DNA of 64,000 nt from Hortaea werneckii (lineage: Eukaryota > Ascomycota > Dothideomycetes > Mycosphaerellales > Teratosphaeriaceae). The stretch lies in assembly GCA_037044905.1 (NCBI GenBank), contig JBAOKB010000018.1:17949-81948 (forward strand), in the 5' to 3' direction. The notes beneath the pieces are model-generated. The model was not told the DNA's origin, made no database searches, and saw nothing but the letters and a program-made list of their open reading frames with translations. Position 1 is the stretch's first letter, and every line of letters starts with the position of its first letter. This document shows, one piece after another, positions 20,874-31,124 of this stretch. Both the position numbers and the translations under genes were made by a program.

Positions 20874-22678
20874 ATGCCGGCAGTCCCCGGGGAGAGCCTA
20901 CTCACCACACTGTAGGTCTCAGACACAAGGGCGAACATTCCCCCCGCTAAGCATCGAATAGCTTCGCAGACGTCCACTATTACTTCTCCGATCCAATTTC
21001 AAAACCACCGCATCATCGCTTTGACCGCGGCTCATATGTCTATGTCTACCAAAATGCCTCTGCTCAGACGGCGAAGCTGGAGATAGCAAATCATGCCGGC
21101 ACCCCAGATCAGGATGCCTTCTCCGGCAACTTGGAAGTGGCAAGAGTCCACTATAGCCACAAGCAGCCAACGCTCTTTACCTTTAACATAGAAGGCGCGA
21201 TGGTTCAGGATCACAGCCAATGGCACCTCCCCGCCCACGATCCACGAGGGGAGCAGAAGTACCTCTACAAGATTCATACGTTGGACATCTATCTCTGGAC
21301 CGAGAGTGATGCCGCATCTTTCCTTCAGAACCTCCGCGCTACGATACCAAGTCAATATCTCACGGTCAAGGACGCACCGGCTCCTTCCGCAAGCACTTCG
21401 AAGGCCCGATCCCCGGCTGAGCACAGAGATTCCATGTCTCCCGTTGTCCAACAATTGGAGAAGACTGCCGTAGGCTCTAACTTCCCTCCACGAGCTGAGA
21501 GTACCATCTCCGCGCATTCTCTTCCCGGACCTCCAACTCCAGCTACATCAGCAGGAGCTACGACGAGTTCAGGTCCAGCGTCACCACCTCCACAGGCTCA
21601 GCAACAAGCAGCCTACAATCCAGCTGCGCCGGCGGCTCCGGAGCCTATCGCGCACAGAGAGAAGACGCCCCCTCCACCAGAAGAAGGTGCGCCGCAACAG
21701 CAATTTGCCTCCGTGCCGCATGGCTACCAGCCAGGTGGTCCGCAAGTTCCCACTCCACAGCAGAGCTCCTTCTTCTCAGGTCCATCGTCTCAGCAACAGC
21801 CAATAAGCTTTGCAGGACCGCCGAGAAACACACCCCCAGGGTTCCAACAGGGGAGAAGTTTCTCGGGAGGTCTACCACCTCCTCCGCCTCCTCCCGGCGC
21901 AGCACCGTCCCCATACCAGTCACAGCAAGCAGGATACCCTCCTAATTTCCCCAGCGGCTCAGGCAGCGGACATGGTACTCCGCAGCCCACCTCTCCACCT
22001 CCACAACAGCAGAACTTCCACCGACAATCTTCCTTTGGCATGCCGCCTCACCAGATCCAACAGCAACCGACACAACAATACGCCACCTACCCTCAAAGTC
22101 CGGGCTTCGGCCCCAGTATAGGCTCGCCGGCGGGGATGTCAGGCACCCCTGGCCATCACCCGCAACAACAGACCCAACAACAGAGTCAATTCCACAACAT
22201 GTACCCCGGCCAACAGCATCAAAATCATCAACAACCGCCCACCCCTTCAGCGCCACCAGCATACGCAACCCACACTCCCCTCCAATCCCCCGGCCTCCCT
22301 CCCCCACCTACTTCCCAACCACCTGGCGTTGCCACTGCCGGAGGTTACCCGCAGTACACAACAGGCTACAGCGGTCCTCCCCCACAACAGCAGCAGCAGC
22401 AAGTCAGTGGAAGCGCTCCCTACTCTCAAGATCACATGTCAGCCTACCAGCAGCACCAAGCCCTCTACCGTCCGACGGAAGCGGAGACGGCATTCGGACA
22501 GTCGGCGCATGGGTATGGGGCTCAACCTTCCTCTTCCGCTACGGGAGGGGAGAACAGTAATGCAGGCGGGAAACGCGGTTCGGGTGCGAATGCTGCCGCA
22601 GGAGGAGGGGGGAATTTGGAGGGCAGGATGGAGAAGAGGGTTGGTGGGTTTTTGAAGAGGTTGGATCGGTTGATTTGA
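20874..22678 (+). CDS. Conserved-looking protein with Pro/Gln-rich tail, function unknown
   Basis: Exons 20874-20911 and 20962-22678 (50-nt intron, GTAGGT, CTAAG branch) encode 584 aa. Residues 1-150 look like a folded domain (FADVHYYFSDPISKPPHHRF, then VARVHYSHKQPTLFTFNIEG and YKIHTLDIYLWTESDAASFL), alternating beta strands with aromatic residues. I do not recognise the domain. Residues 160-530 are low-complexity Pro/Gln/Ser/Gly, including PPPPPPPGAA and poly-Gln runs. The protein ends in a compact basic-amphipathic segment, MEKRVGGFLKRLDRLI, which looks like a conserved motif after a linker. No signal peptide or membrane helix. Composition suggests a scaffold or condensate-type nuclear/cytoplasmic protein, but that is inference only. 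Confidence 0.75.
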
Positions 22679-23327
22679 GGTGGTTTGAATTTCGAGAGAT
22701 TTAAAGACGGAGCAGGGAAGGGATAGGGCAGGACAGGACAGGGTAGTGTAGGGTGTTTTTGTAAGGGGAGTTAGTGAGCGCCTGATACATGTCGTACATA
22801 ACGGAGGGCAAGGATTGAATAGACACTTAGAGTCTAGGTGCGTGACATTTTTGCTTGTTCAAAGACGTCGATCTCGTCCTTAAGGTGGTTGATCATACTT
22901 GTAGTAATACATTGAGTTAACTTCTGGCTCTCTTTGCCTTGTTTCCAAACAGCCACTCCTCTCTCGTCGACCCGCTGTGGTCGGGCCCGCGTGGTTTGCA
23001 GGTGGCTAGATGGCGTGGTACCAGCAACGTTCATGTCGCAGCATTGTCGACGTGTATCTCGCGGCGTCTCTAGTAGTGACCTTCCTGGTCTTCCATGCCG
23101 GTCCTCCTTTGTTATTGCCTCCGGGCGTGAGCAGCCAAGTGCCTCCATCGCGTCACTTCAAATTCGTGACCATGACAAGTTTCCACCACCTGCTACAGTC
23201 CCTCATTCGCAAAACCCATGTACGCCCGATAGAACATCCCTCGCTAATCTGACCAACGCCTTTTTCAAGAGAAAGCCCCAAAACCCCATCGCTTCTCCGG
23301 CCAAGCGCCTCTAGAGTCCTACTTTCC
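22679..23327. other. Convergent intergenic region
   Basis: 3' flanks of the 584-aa gene and of uL30m. A plus-strand frame (22934-23314) is open but starts with TTG and has no domain; a small spliced gene from the ATG at 23173 cannot be excluded. Confidence 0.4.
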
Positions 23328-23639
23328 TCACTGCCTCTCAGCACCCGCCCGCCTCTCAACATAAAACCCGCTGTCCGGCCGCCTCAACTCCCTCATCTCC
23401 CGCTTACTCAACGCCTGATCGACCTCCTGCACATCGACCAGTTCCTTGACCGCGAACACCATACCGGCCGTCTGCGGCGAGACAGGATGGTACACGGTCC
23501 GCAGACGCTTGTGCAGGCCCAGGGCGGCGAGGACGCCGGAGGATTTCTTGGGCAGGCCGATCGCGGACCGCATCAGGGTGATACGGAAGTAGCTTTGCGC
23601 GGCTGTTGATGCCGCTGTTGCTGCTGATTGCATCGCCAT
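23328..23639 (-). CDS. MRPL33: Mitochondrial ribosomal protein uL30m
   Basis: Single exon, 103 aa from the ATG at 23639 (MAMQSAATAAS). The L30 core is clear: YFRITLMRSAIGLPKKSSGVLAALGLHKRLRTVYHP, then a strand-helix ending VKELVDVQEVD. The Ala/Ser-rich start without acids can act as a mitochondrial import signal. It is a structural protein of the mitoribosome large subunit. A short charged C-terminal extension follows. It is head-to-head with SEC6 over 481 bp. Confidence 0.9.
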   Translation of the reverse strand: MAMQSAATAASTAAQSYFRITLMRSAIGLPKKSSGVLAALGLHKRLRTVYHPVSPQTAGMVFAVKELVDVQEVDQALSKREMRELRRPDSGFYVERRAGAERQ

Positions 23640-24120
23640 TGTAATCGATTTTTTTTCTCTTGTTGCTCCGGGAGGATGGGTGGGAGGGGATCCCACAGTG
23701 TGGGTGGGAATGTCTCGGCGGCGGGTGGTGGTGGTGTGACGGGTGCCGCTGTACTGGAAGAGGCGTCGGCTAGTGTGTCTATTCGCCTGCTCCCTGGTTT
23801 GATCTGGCGAGTCCTTTTCCGGGCGACTGTGTTGTGATTGTGTGTACGTTGGCTTTGGGTGGAGTATCCAGATGGAGAATCATGAACAGCAGCAGCAGCA
23901 GCAGCAGCAGCAGGGTTCGTGGATGCCGCAGGGCACCTCACTCCCGAGCCATCTCCGCCTCCGCATCCATGTCCCACAGCTCCATCTCCACCACTTCCAA
24001 CAACACCACCACAACGACGACAATCGCGGAACACTTCATGGTCGCCTCCATGGCCTGTTGCCATATGTCCATTTCCCCACAACACACCGCTTGACAACTT
24101 CCCACCCCCGTCGACCTACA
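23640..24120. promoter_or_regulatory. Bidirectional promoter region, uL30m / SEC6
   Basis: Separates two divergent ATGs. It carries nine CAG repeats (23887-23913) and an ATG at 23872 in frame with SEC6, so part of it may be translated. Confidence 0.5.
23887..23913 (+). repeat. (CAG)9 microsatellite
   Basis: Nine uninterrupted CAG units, in frame with SEC6 and with an ATG at 23872; translated they would be nine Gln. Confidence 0.9.
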
Positions 24121-26577
24121 ATGGCCGACCTCATCCATGCCTCCTCCACCAACAACCACCTCCCTCACGACCACGAAACCCCCACTTCCCACCTCGCCGA
24201 TCTCCTCAAACACCCCGACGACCTGGACCGTCTCCCCTTACTCAAAGCCGAGTTCACACGCAAAAAAGCCGCAGTCGACGCGCAGCTCAAACATGGCCTC
24301 TCGGAACAACTCTCCGTCACCCAATCCGGCATGACGGCCATAACCGACGGCAGCAAGTCCGTCAGCCTGATCAAGGAAGAAATGCTCAAGATCGACCGTC
24401 TCTGCTCCGAAGCCCAGGGCATGATCAAGGACTTCCCCGAGATCGAGAAGCTAGGGCTGATGCAGCGGAACTTCGCCGCTGTCGAGGCGATGAAGGACAG
24501 TATCGATACTTTCTCCGAGCGGTTGGAGGAGCTGGAGGGCTTGTTGAGGGAGGACGACGACGAGCCTGATGTCCAGTCTAATCTGCTCGCGGTGCATAAG
24601 GGGCTGACGGAGCTGAGGGATGTGAGGGATGCAGCGATGGAGCAAGTCAGTCGGGGTCCGGAGGGGGAGAGCGGGTTGGAGTTGATTGAGAATTTGCCTT
24701 TGGCGGGTGGTGGTGCTGGTGAGGGAGGAGGAGGGGGCACGCTACGCGAGTGGTTTACCAAACTGGATGATGTTGTGGATTGGTTTGATGAGCATGTGGG
24801 GAGTGCGTGTTTGAACATTATCAACTTGGTTCAGGCGGGGAATAATGGGTTGGTGGTGAGGCTGGCTATCGTGATTGAGGAAGAGGAGAAGAAGGATAAA
24901 CAGGTCAAGGCTTTGCAGGATGCCCAGAGGGAATTCCAGGATGTGGCGAGTAGGTTTAAGAGCATTGCGGTTGCGCAACGCTCACTGCGCGGTTACAAGG
25001 GCAAGTTTCTGGAGGCTTTGAAATATTCGGCTGCTGCACAATTTGAAGGGGTCAAAGAAGCTTTTGCTGAGGATCCGGAGCGTTTAGAGAAGAGCCTGAG
25101 ATGGTACTTCAATGATCTGAATACAGTCAAGCTAGGTGTTGTGGAGTTGGTGCCAAAGAAGTGGCGAATCATGCGGACGTACACCAACATTTACCACCAA
25201 CTTATGCACGACTTCTTGACGGAGAGATTAGATGATGAGAACATCAGTCCAGTGCATATGTTGGCCATACTGAACTGGGTGCCCAAGTACTACAGCAAGA
25301 TGAAGCGCTTAGGCGTGGAAGAGACCGAACTCAAGCCGCATGTCATCGACGAGCGCGAAAGCGACCTTGTGCGCGAATACCGTGGCCTCATCACCAAGGC
25401 GGTCGAAGAATGGATGGCGCGCATCGAATCCGCAGACACGAGAGCCTTCTCCAGCCGAGAAGAAGGCAGCCTTGACCAAGATGCCGACGGCCACCTTCAC
25501 ACCAAGAGCCTCGGCGACGTCTGGACCATGCTGAGAGAACAACTCGCCGTGGCCGAAGCCTCCGGCCGCGCCGACGTGGTGGAAGGCGTAGTCGACGCCA
25601 TGTACCGGGCCCTACAATCCCGCCAACGCATGTATCAAACCCTCCTAGACCGGGAATTCCAGAAGATCGAGAACCTCGCCGCCACAGCCCCGAACCCTTC
25701 CGACATCGAAGGCCTCTCCTCCTACCAAGACTGGCTCGTGGCCATCGCCAACGACCAAATCACCAACATCGACGACGCGCCGCAAGACGGCATCACCTCG
25801 TTCCTGACCCGCTTCAAGCAATCCTACGAACCCCTCGTCTCCCCCTCCTACCCCCTCACCTCGGCGCAACAACACCACGACCAACTCACCAACTCCTACG
25901 TGGACCTCTCCACGCACTGCCTGCACCTCTTCGCGCGCCTGCTCTTCACGACGGACTTCCGCAACGTGCTGAAGACCTTCTTCGTGCCGCCGACCTGGTA
26001 CCAGGAGCGCAGCATGCAACAGATCACGACCACCTTCGAGGACTACCTGTCGGGGGAGAACAACATCATGCAGGTCCTGCATCCCTCGCTACAACCCATC
26101 CTCGTCGAGGAAATGGCCGAGACGCTCCTGACCTCGTACCTGTCCAGCGTGCATAATCGGGGTGTCAAGATCCGGTTGCGGATCGATCCTTACACGGAGA
26201 AGATCAAGGACGATGTCGTGACGGTTTTCCAGTTCTTTCAGGGGTATCCCGAGAGTTTCGAGGGGATTAAGGATAAGTGGCGGGTTGTCAATGATTTCCA
26301 GAATCTGTTGAGTGCGGAGAAGAATGCCGCTGGTGGTGGCGGTGGTGGTGGTGGTGCGATGGGGATCGGTGGGACCGGTGCTGGTGCAGGAGGGCCGATT
26401 GTGGACGCTTTCGCCGCTCTCAAGGCCAAGTATTGGGATGTGCAGCTGAGTTGGGTCGAGGCGGTTTTGCGGTGTCGGGACGATTTCGATCGGGGCATGT
26501 TGAGTGCGGTTAAGAGTGCCGCGGCCAATTTGGAGGTCGAGAGGGGGATGGAGACTGTGATGAGTAAGATCAAGTAG
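24121..26577 (+). CDS. SEC6: Exocyst complex subunit SEC6
   Basis: Uninterrupted 818 aa from the ATG at 24121 (MADLIHASS). N-terminal coiled-coil region (about 30-170, KKAAVDAQLKHGLSEQLSV to LEELEGLLRE) is followed by the long helical Sec6 body, recognisable in WFTKLDDVVDWFDEHVGSAC, YKGKFLEALKYSAAAQFEG, WVPKYYSKMKRLGVEE and the C-terminal FFVPPTWYQERSMQQITTTF. Sec6 is a core part of the octameric exocyst that tethers secretory vesicles at the plasma membrane, essential for hyphal tip growth. Near the end a poly-Gly insert (GGGGGGGG, about 26332-26355) splits the last domain. An in-frame ATG at 23872 could add 83 residues with nine Gln; I prefer the internal start, which fits the family. Confidence 0.93.
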   Translation: MADLIHASSTNNHLPHDHETPTSHLADLLKHPDDLDRLPLLKAEFTRKKAAVDAQLKHGLSEQLSVTQSGMTAITDGSKSVSLIKEEMLKIDRLCSEAQGMIKDFPEIEKLGLMQRNFAAVEAMKDSIDTFSERLEELEGLLREDDDEPDVQSNLLAVHKGLTELRDVRDAAMEQVSRGPEGESGLELIENLPLAGGGAGEGGGGGTLREWFTKLDDVVDWFDEHVGSACLNIINLVQAGNNGLVVRLAIVIEEEEKKDKQVKALQDAQREFQDVASRFKSIAVAQRSLRGYKGKFLEALKYSAAAQFEGVKEAFAEDPERLEKSLRWYFNDLNTVKLGVVELVPKKWRIMRTYTNIYHQLMHDFLTERLDDENISPVHMLAILNWVPKYYSKMKRLGVEETELKPHVIDERESDLVREYRGLITKAVEEWMARIESADTRAFSSREEGSLDQDADGHLHTKSLGDVWTMLREQLAVAEASGRADVVEGVVDAMYRALQSRQRMYQTLLDREFQKIENLAATAPNPSDIEGLSSYQDWLVAIANDQITNIDDAPQDGITSFLTRFKQSYEPLVSPSYPLTSAQQHHDQLTNSYVDLSTHCLHLFARLLFTTDFRNVLKTFFVPPTWYQERSMQQITTTFEDYLSGENNIMQVLHPSLQPILVEEMAETLLTSYLSSVHNRGVKIRLRIDPYTEKIKDDVVTVFQFFQGYPESFEGIKDKWRVVNDFQNLLSAEKNAAGGGGGGGGAMGIGGTGAGAGGPIVDAFAALKAKYWDVQLSWVEAVLRCRDDFDRGMLSAVKSAAANLEVERGMETVMSKIK

Positions 26578-27275
26578 GGACAGTAGGGATTGGGAGAGGA
26601 TCGATGATGATGGGAGTGGTGGTTGTGGTGCGGTAGGGGTGACGAGATGCTTTTGAGCGAGGGCGTTGGTGGCGTGATGGTCTTTCTGGCACTCTCATTG
26701 AGTGAGATACCCGGGTTCATGTATTTGATAGTTGTGCGTATGCATTTTGCTTAACATAACACAATGACCGAACACCTCATAAGACTCATGTACTGAACTG
26801 AAGGAGACACGGTGGATGGTGTTGAAATCTGACAGAGAAAGCTTAAGAGACTGATACAGAGGGCAGAAGGCACGATTGATCACAGAGCAACTACAGGGTA
26901 TTGGAGAAAGGATGTGATTGAAAACGTCATTGTGCTATCTGTCTGAAAGCTATGCTAAGCAGTACATTGGGCAGTCACATCGTAGCCTTTGGCCGCACCG
27001 CCATCCTTGCATTCAGCCATCCAGTTCTCTCGCTGCAACACCGTCGTAGCATACCAGTGCCCTCAGCTCCATCGCAGCTGCAATTCGTCAAGATGATTAG
27101 GGGCGCAATATGTGGCGCGAAGAAAGAAGCTTGTGAGTAGTAAGGAAACCGCAAGGAGCAGGCTTGACTGACGACAAGCTGCTGGGTATCTTGATGCCAA
27201 CCCTCGATGAACGCCATCTGCCGTCAGACAATCATGATGTCGTGCTGTCGTGAGTCTTGGGGGAAAGTGGTGAGT
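26578..27275. other. Convergent intergenic region
   Basis: 3' flanks of SEC6 and of the 447-aa gene. No gene supported. Confidence 0.5.
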
Positions 27276-28619
27276 TTACATGAAGGGCAGCTTGGCCGCG
27301 ACGAATTCTTGCTTCGCAGCCTTGGCGGCAGCGGCCTGAGCCAGCGCGTACCTGACATGCGGCGGGCTGCAAGAACGCTTGCCGTCTGGGCTCTGACCTT
27401 TGCCGTTGGTGGAGGTGCTGTTGACGTCCTTCTTGACCTCGCGCTTGATGAACGCGCAGTCGGGAACGCATTCGGAGGTCTCGGACTTGGCGGCCGTGAC
27501 AGCGGTGGTGATGTCGGACGACTTGGTCTTGTCGTCATGAACGGTGGAAGATGGAGCAGAAGCGCGAACGCGGAGATGCGGAGGAAGCACGTTGGGCTTG
27601 GGCGGCCAAACGGCGTCGACAGGCGTCTCAGCCGACTCGTTGGCGACCTCAGTCTTGTTGGTCTCGGGAACAGTGGCCTCGTTCTTGCAGGTCTCGGCGT
27701 GCGCCGCCTGCTCAATGAGGTTCGCTTCGCGCTGAGCCTTGAAGCGAGCGTTACGCTCCGCCCACCACTTGTCGTTCTCGGCCTTCGACGCGGCCCACCT
27801 AGCCTCGTTGTTGGCAAGCGCCGACTGGTTCGTGTTGAGACTCTCGAGACGACCATGCTCGGTGATCAGGAAGGCGCCCCACGCAGAGTTGATTGTGCCG
27901 AAATCGCGAACGTGTGATGTTGGGAGAGCACGCGAGTTGGTCGGCTGAGTGCGCCCTGTGGTCTGCTGAACACGCGTGGCGTTCTGCTTGAGGGAAGTGC
28001 CCTTGCCAGGCTGGTCAGAAGCCTTGGTGCGATCGGCTTGAAGACGGCCCTCAATACCCTTCTTCAACGCGATCTTCATGATCTTCGTACCGAAGTCGAA
28101 CTTGCGGTACAGACGGCCTTCGTACATCTTCTCAATGACCTTGTGCAAAGCGGCACGATCGGACCCCTTGTACATGGGCTGGGTCCAGACGGGCATGGTG
28201 ATCCTGAGGTCGGGGTTGGACGGGTCCCACTTGCTGAGGATCTCTTCAGCGACCTGGGTGCCGACCAACTTCTTGAGCTGGTTGACGGAAGCCGATGTGG
28301 CTGGGGTGCCTGAGGTCTTGATCTTGGCAGCGGCATGGTCGTTGGTCGACTTGGAATCCTTGGCCTTGCAGTTGATGTCCGAAGCAGGAGTGACGTTCTT
28401 GACTGGGGTCAGACCTGGAATATACTCAGAGGCCGACTGGGAGTTGACCTGGAAGGCTGGAGCCTCGGCGCGCAGTGGCGAAGTCGGCGCAACCCTGTCG
28501 TCATTCTTGCCGTTCGGGGTGTTGATGGTGATGACGGCAGTGGGGTCGGCACCAGCATCCATGAGGAATTGCTCGGTCTTGTTGCGAGCGATGTAGGCGG
28601 AGCCAGTGTTGAACTGCAT
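27276..28619 (-). CDS. Hypothetical protein, 447 aa
   Basis: Single exon from the ATG at 28619. The first 100 residues are polar and mostly disordered. A compact segment (about 105-200) follows: NQLKKLVGTQVAEEILSKWD, then VWTQPMYKGSDRAALHKVIEKMYEGRLYRKFDFGTKIMKIA, which looks like a small helical domain. A second charged helical stretch lies around 265-310 (WAASKAENDKWWAERNARFKAQREANL). The end is Ala/Lys rich. No signal, membrane or catalytic motif is seen and I do not recognise a family. The composition suggests a nuclear or cytoplasmic protein. A 236-codon antisense frame (27207-27917) is a shadow of this gene. Confidence 0.7.
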   Translation of the reverse strand: MQFNTGSAYIARNKTEQFLMDAGADPTAVITINTPNGKNDDRVAPTSPLRAEAPAFQVNSQSASEYIPGLTPVKNVTPASDINCKAKDSKSTNDHAAAKIKTSGTPATSASVNQLKKLVGTQVAEEILSKWDPSNPDLRITMPVWTQPMYKGSDRAALHKVIEKMYEGRLYRKFDFGTKIMKIALKKGIEGRLQADRTKASDQPGKGTSLKQNATRVQQTTGRTQPTNSRALPTSHVRDFGTINSAWGAFLITEHGRLESLNTNQSALANNEARWAASKAENDKWWAERNARFKAQREANLIEQAAHAETCKNEATVPETNKTEVANESAETPVDAVWPPKPNVLPPHLRVRASAPSSTVHDDKTKSSDITTAVTAAKSETSECVPDCAFIKREVKKDVNSTSTNGKGQSPDGKRSCSPPHVRYALAQAAAAKAAKQEFVAAKLPFM

Positions 28620-30589
28620 GGTGAGGGTGTAGTGTGGGATTGACTGTGCAAAAAGCTTGGAGGTGAATGAGTATTCAAGGTCTTGAGCTGGACGATCTAG
28701 GTGGCCGGCACCGAGCTTTCCAGAAGTGAGTACGAGAAGTCTGATGACTGGGATGTTGGTCGATGATGAGTAGAACGGAGCGCTGATGAGGATGTGTGAC
28801 TGAGTGTGAAGGGGTTGATGAAGAGAAGAGAGAGGAAAGGAGGGCGCGAGAGGAGTTTTATGTGGACGACGCCAAGCCGACAATAGGAGTCATCGACAAT
28901 GGCAAGACTCGAAATGCAGGAGGCTGGGGAGGTGGAAGTGTAGTAGCAGACAATAGGAGTGGTGGACGTGGACAATTGCACAGCCTCGAAAGTCAAAAGC
29001 AGGTGGCTGGATAACTCACATCCAGCATGTGATTGCGCCTTGACGGCAACGCGGGAGTTCGGTACCATGAAAGAGCACTGCCGGCGGACGCCTCGTTGCT
29101 GGGATCGAAGTGGGCCATGGCACCTAGGTAGGATTCAAACGGATGGTACAATGAAGACGATCTTGCTTGGCTTCGGGGTATTCGGATTGGAGTTCGAGAT
29201 GCAGGTGGATGGGCGAGGAGGGCGGAGGGCGATTCAGAGGTCCGAGCTGAGGTGAACTGAGGTTGGTCGCGGACTGAAGCAGGCGCAGCCGGCACAAGCA
29301 GACAGCGGAGCACGTGCGCACGTCACCTCTCCCACAGACGCCGGCGTGCTATTGTGCCAAAGAGCAGTTTCAATGGTTTCAAGATGGCTCATGTGGAAGT
29401 GGAATCACGAAAATGCTGTTTGCGGTCTTCGCTTGATGCGACCAAACTGTTTGTCGAAGCCTTTTCAGCTTGCTGCCGATAATAAGTTGCCTGGTAGTTG
29501 AATGATTCTGTATCCCTGAACGTAAAAACCCGTTCCCTATGAGGTAAGAATCTTGACAGGTGTACCCTTCAGTTGCCAAAACGTGAGCCACTATCGCATC
29601 GGCAAGACTAACGAGTGATACGATCCGATCTTCCAAGCCGCAAGTGAAATCATCGCTGCTGCTGCTGCTGCTGTTGCTCCTCATGCGTGACATGATAGAG
29701 TAATTTGCCCTTTACCTGGAGCGCGTGGCTTCCCTTGAGGTCAGGTGACTTAGGACGCTGTCCTTTGCGACAACCAGCGGCATCCAGGGCCCAAGTAATC
29801 TGCAGAGTTTTGAGTCGAGTCGCAGGTATGATCCGGATAATTTAGCTTCACACTTACAGGCTTTCAAAGCTGTTACGGTCTCCCTAGCCGGGTTAGGTCT
29901 GACGACCTGACTTCCTTGCATGACGTCTCCATGATGGCGGTAACCAGGAGTCGACGTATTCACGTAGTCCGTAAGAACACTCGTTCAAAGAGGAGATGAA
30001 GAGTTGACAAGCGCAAGGAGATATATAATTTGGTCTGAGAACTTGCAAGACAAATGGGCCCCTTTCATGAGCGTCAACATCGTACAATTGCATTTATCAC
30101 CCACCTTTTGCTCCCAGAGAAGCTCCCACGGTCGTTCATGCCATTATCACTCCGCGACAGACACCTCAGTATTCTGCCCTGGGGGCTCTACAATGCCTAA
30201 AGGCATTCTTGTCGCCCCGACGTTTTGTCTTCAGCATCAGCTTCATCAACCCTTAGAAGTGGCTTACAGTAGTTTACGGCCGCGATTGCATCTGTAACAT
30301 GGGTTGAATTACTCTCAAGCAACATCATCGCGCTCAAAGCGAGTCTGCCCATGCAAGCTGGATGAGGTGAAGTTGATGAGGAGACGGAAGACGATGGCAA
30401 TGAAGACAAAGCACAGGCCAGGCCTCGGCCGGGCTTCTGTCCGGCATCGCTCTTGTCTTGCCACGAGAAATGACATAAGCACTTCCTTTTAGCTCTACAA
30501 CCCTTGATCTATTGCATCTGGCTCGATTTTCTTGGTCCAATCCTTCCTTTTATTCCCAATCGAAACCCAGTCTTCCCAGTCCACCAGCC
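28620..30589. other. Long gap (2.0 kb) without firm gene
   Basis: A divergent promoter region. It holds a GCT repeat (29655-29673), the palindrome core ACCTAGGT (29122-29129), and a 104-codon minus-strand ORF with a true ATG at 29693 (to 29379) whose poly-Ser comes from the GCT repeat; no domain, so not called. Confidence 0.4.
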
Positions 30590-31051
30590 ATGCAAACCAC
30601 ACACAGAACAATGCGCACGATGCGCCCGGGCTTCTTCCGCCGCACCTTCACCTCCCGACCCGCCGCCCGAGCAGGCTGGGGACCACAGCCCTCTCCGCCC
30701 AAGCTGCCAAAGGAAGAGCAGGAGATCTTCGAGAAGCTGCAACAGCAATCGACGGGCGCATTCAGCACCCCGCGGGCACAAGAAGAGCCTGCCGAAAACG
30801 CCGAGAAAGCCGAAGCCAAAACCAAATCCATGAGCGCAGACGACATGCTGGAGCAATTACGGGAGCGGGCCCGACTAGCAGCTAAAGGTGATGGGGAGGA
30901 GCTCCATCCGAACGTTCGACGCGGCGCCGCGCCCGAGTTCGAAGGCGATACCAACCCCAAGACGGGCGAGGTGGGTGGGCCGAAGAACGAGCCGCTAAGG
31001 TGGGGGAACACGGGGGATTGGAGCTACAATGGCCGAGTCACCGACTTTTAA
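30590..31051 (+). CDS. SDH8: Succinate dehydrogenase assembly factor 4
   Basis: Single exon, 153 aa. The N-terminus is Arg/Thr rich and lacks acids (MRTMRPGFFRRTFTSRPAAR), a typical mitochondrial presequence. A helical middle part (EEQEIFEKLQQQ) precedes the signature C-terminus: EFEGDTNPKTGEVGGPKNEP followed by RWGNTGDWSYNGRVTDF, which matches the SDHAF4/Sdh8 family end (GDW..NGR.TDF). The protein binds newly flavinylated Sdh1 in the matrix, limits its auto-oxidation and helps build complex II. It is tail-to-tail with the thioesterase gene, stops only 73 bp apart. Confidence 0.92.
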   Translation: MQTTHRTMRTMRPGFFRRTFTSRPAARAGWGPQPSPPKLPKEEQEIFEKLQQQSTGAFSTPRAQEEPAENAEKAEAKTKSMSADDMLEQLRERARLAAKGDGEELHPNVRRGAAPEFEGDTNPKTGEVGGPKNEPLRWGNTGDWSYNGRVTDF

Positions 31052-31124
31052 GGAAAATATGGGAACAGCTGCTGCAAGGAGATTTCAAGGCATTACTTGG
31101 TGTTCGAAGAGAGTTGTTACAACA

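Noticed and set aside
27207..27917. 236-codon ORF on the plus strand
   Set aside because: It is antisense to the better supported 447-aa gene and has low-complexity composition typical of a shadow frame.
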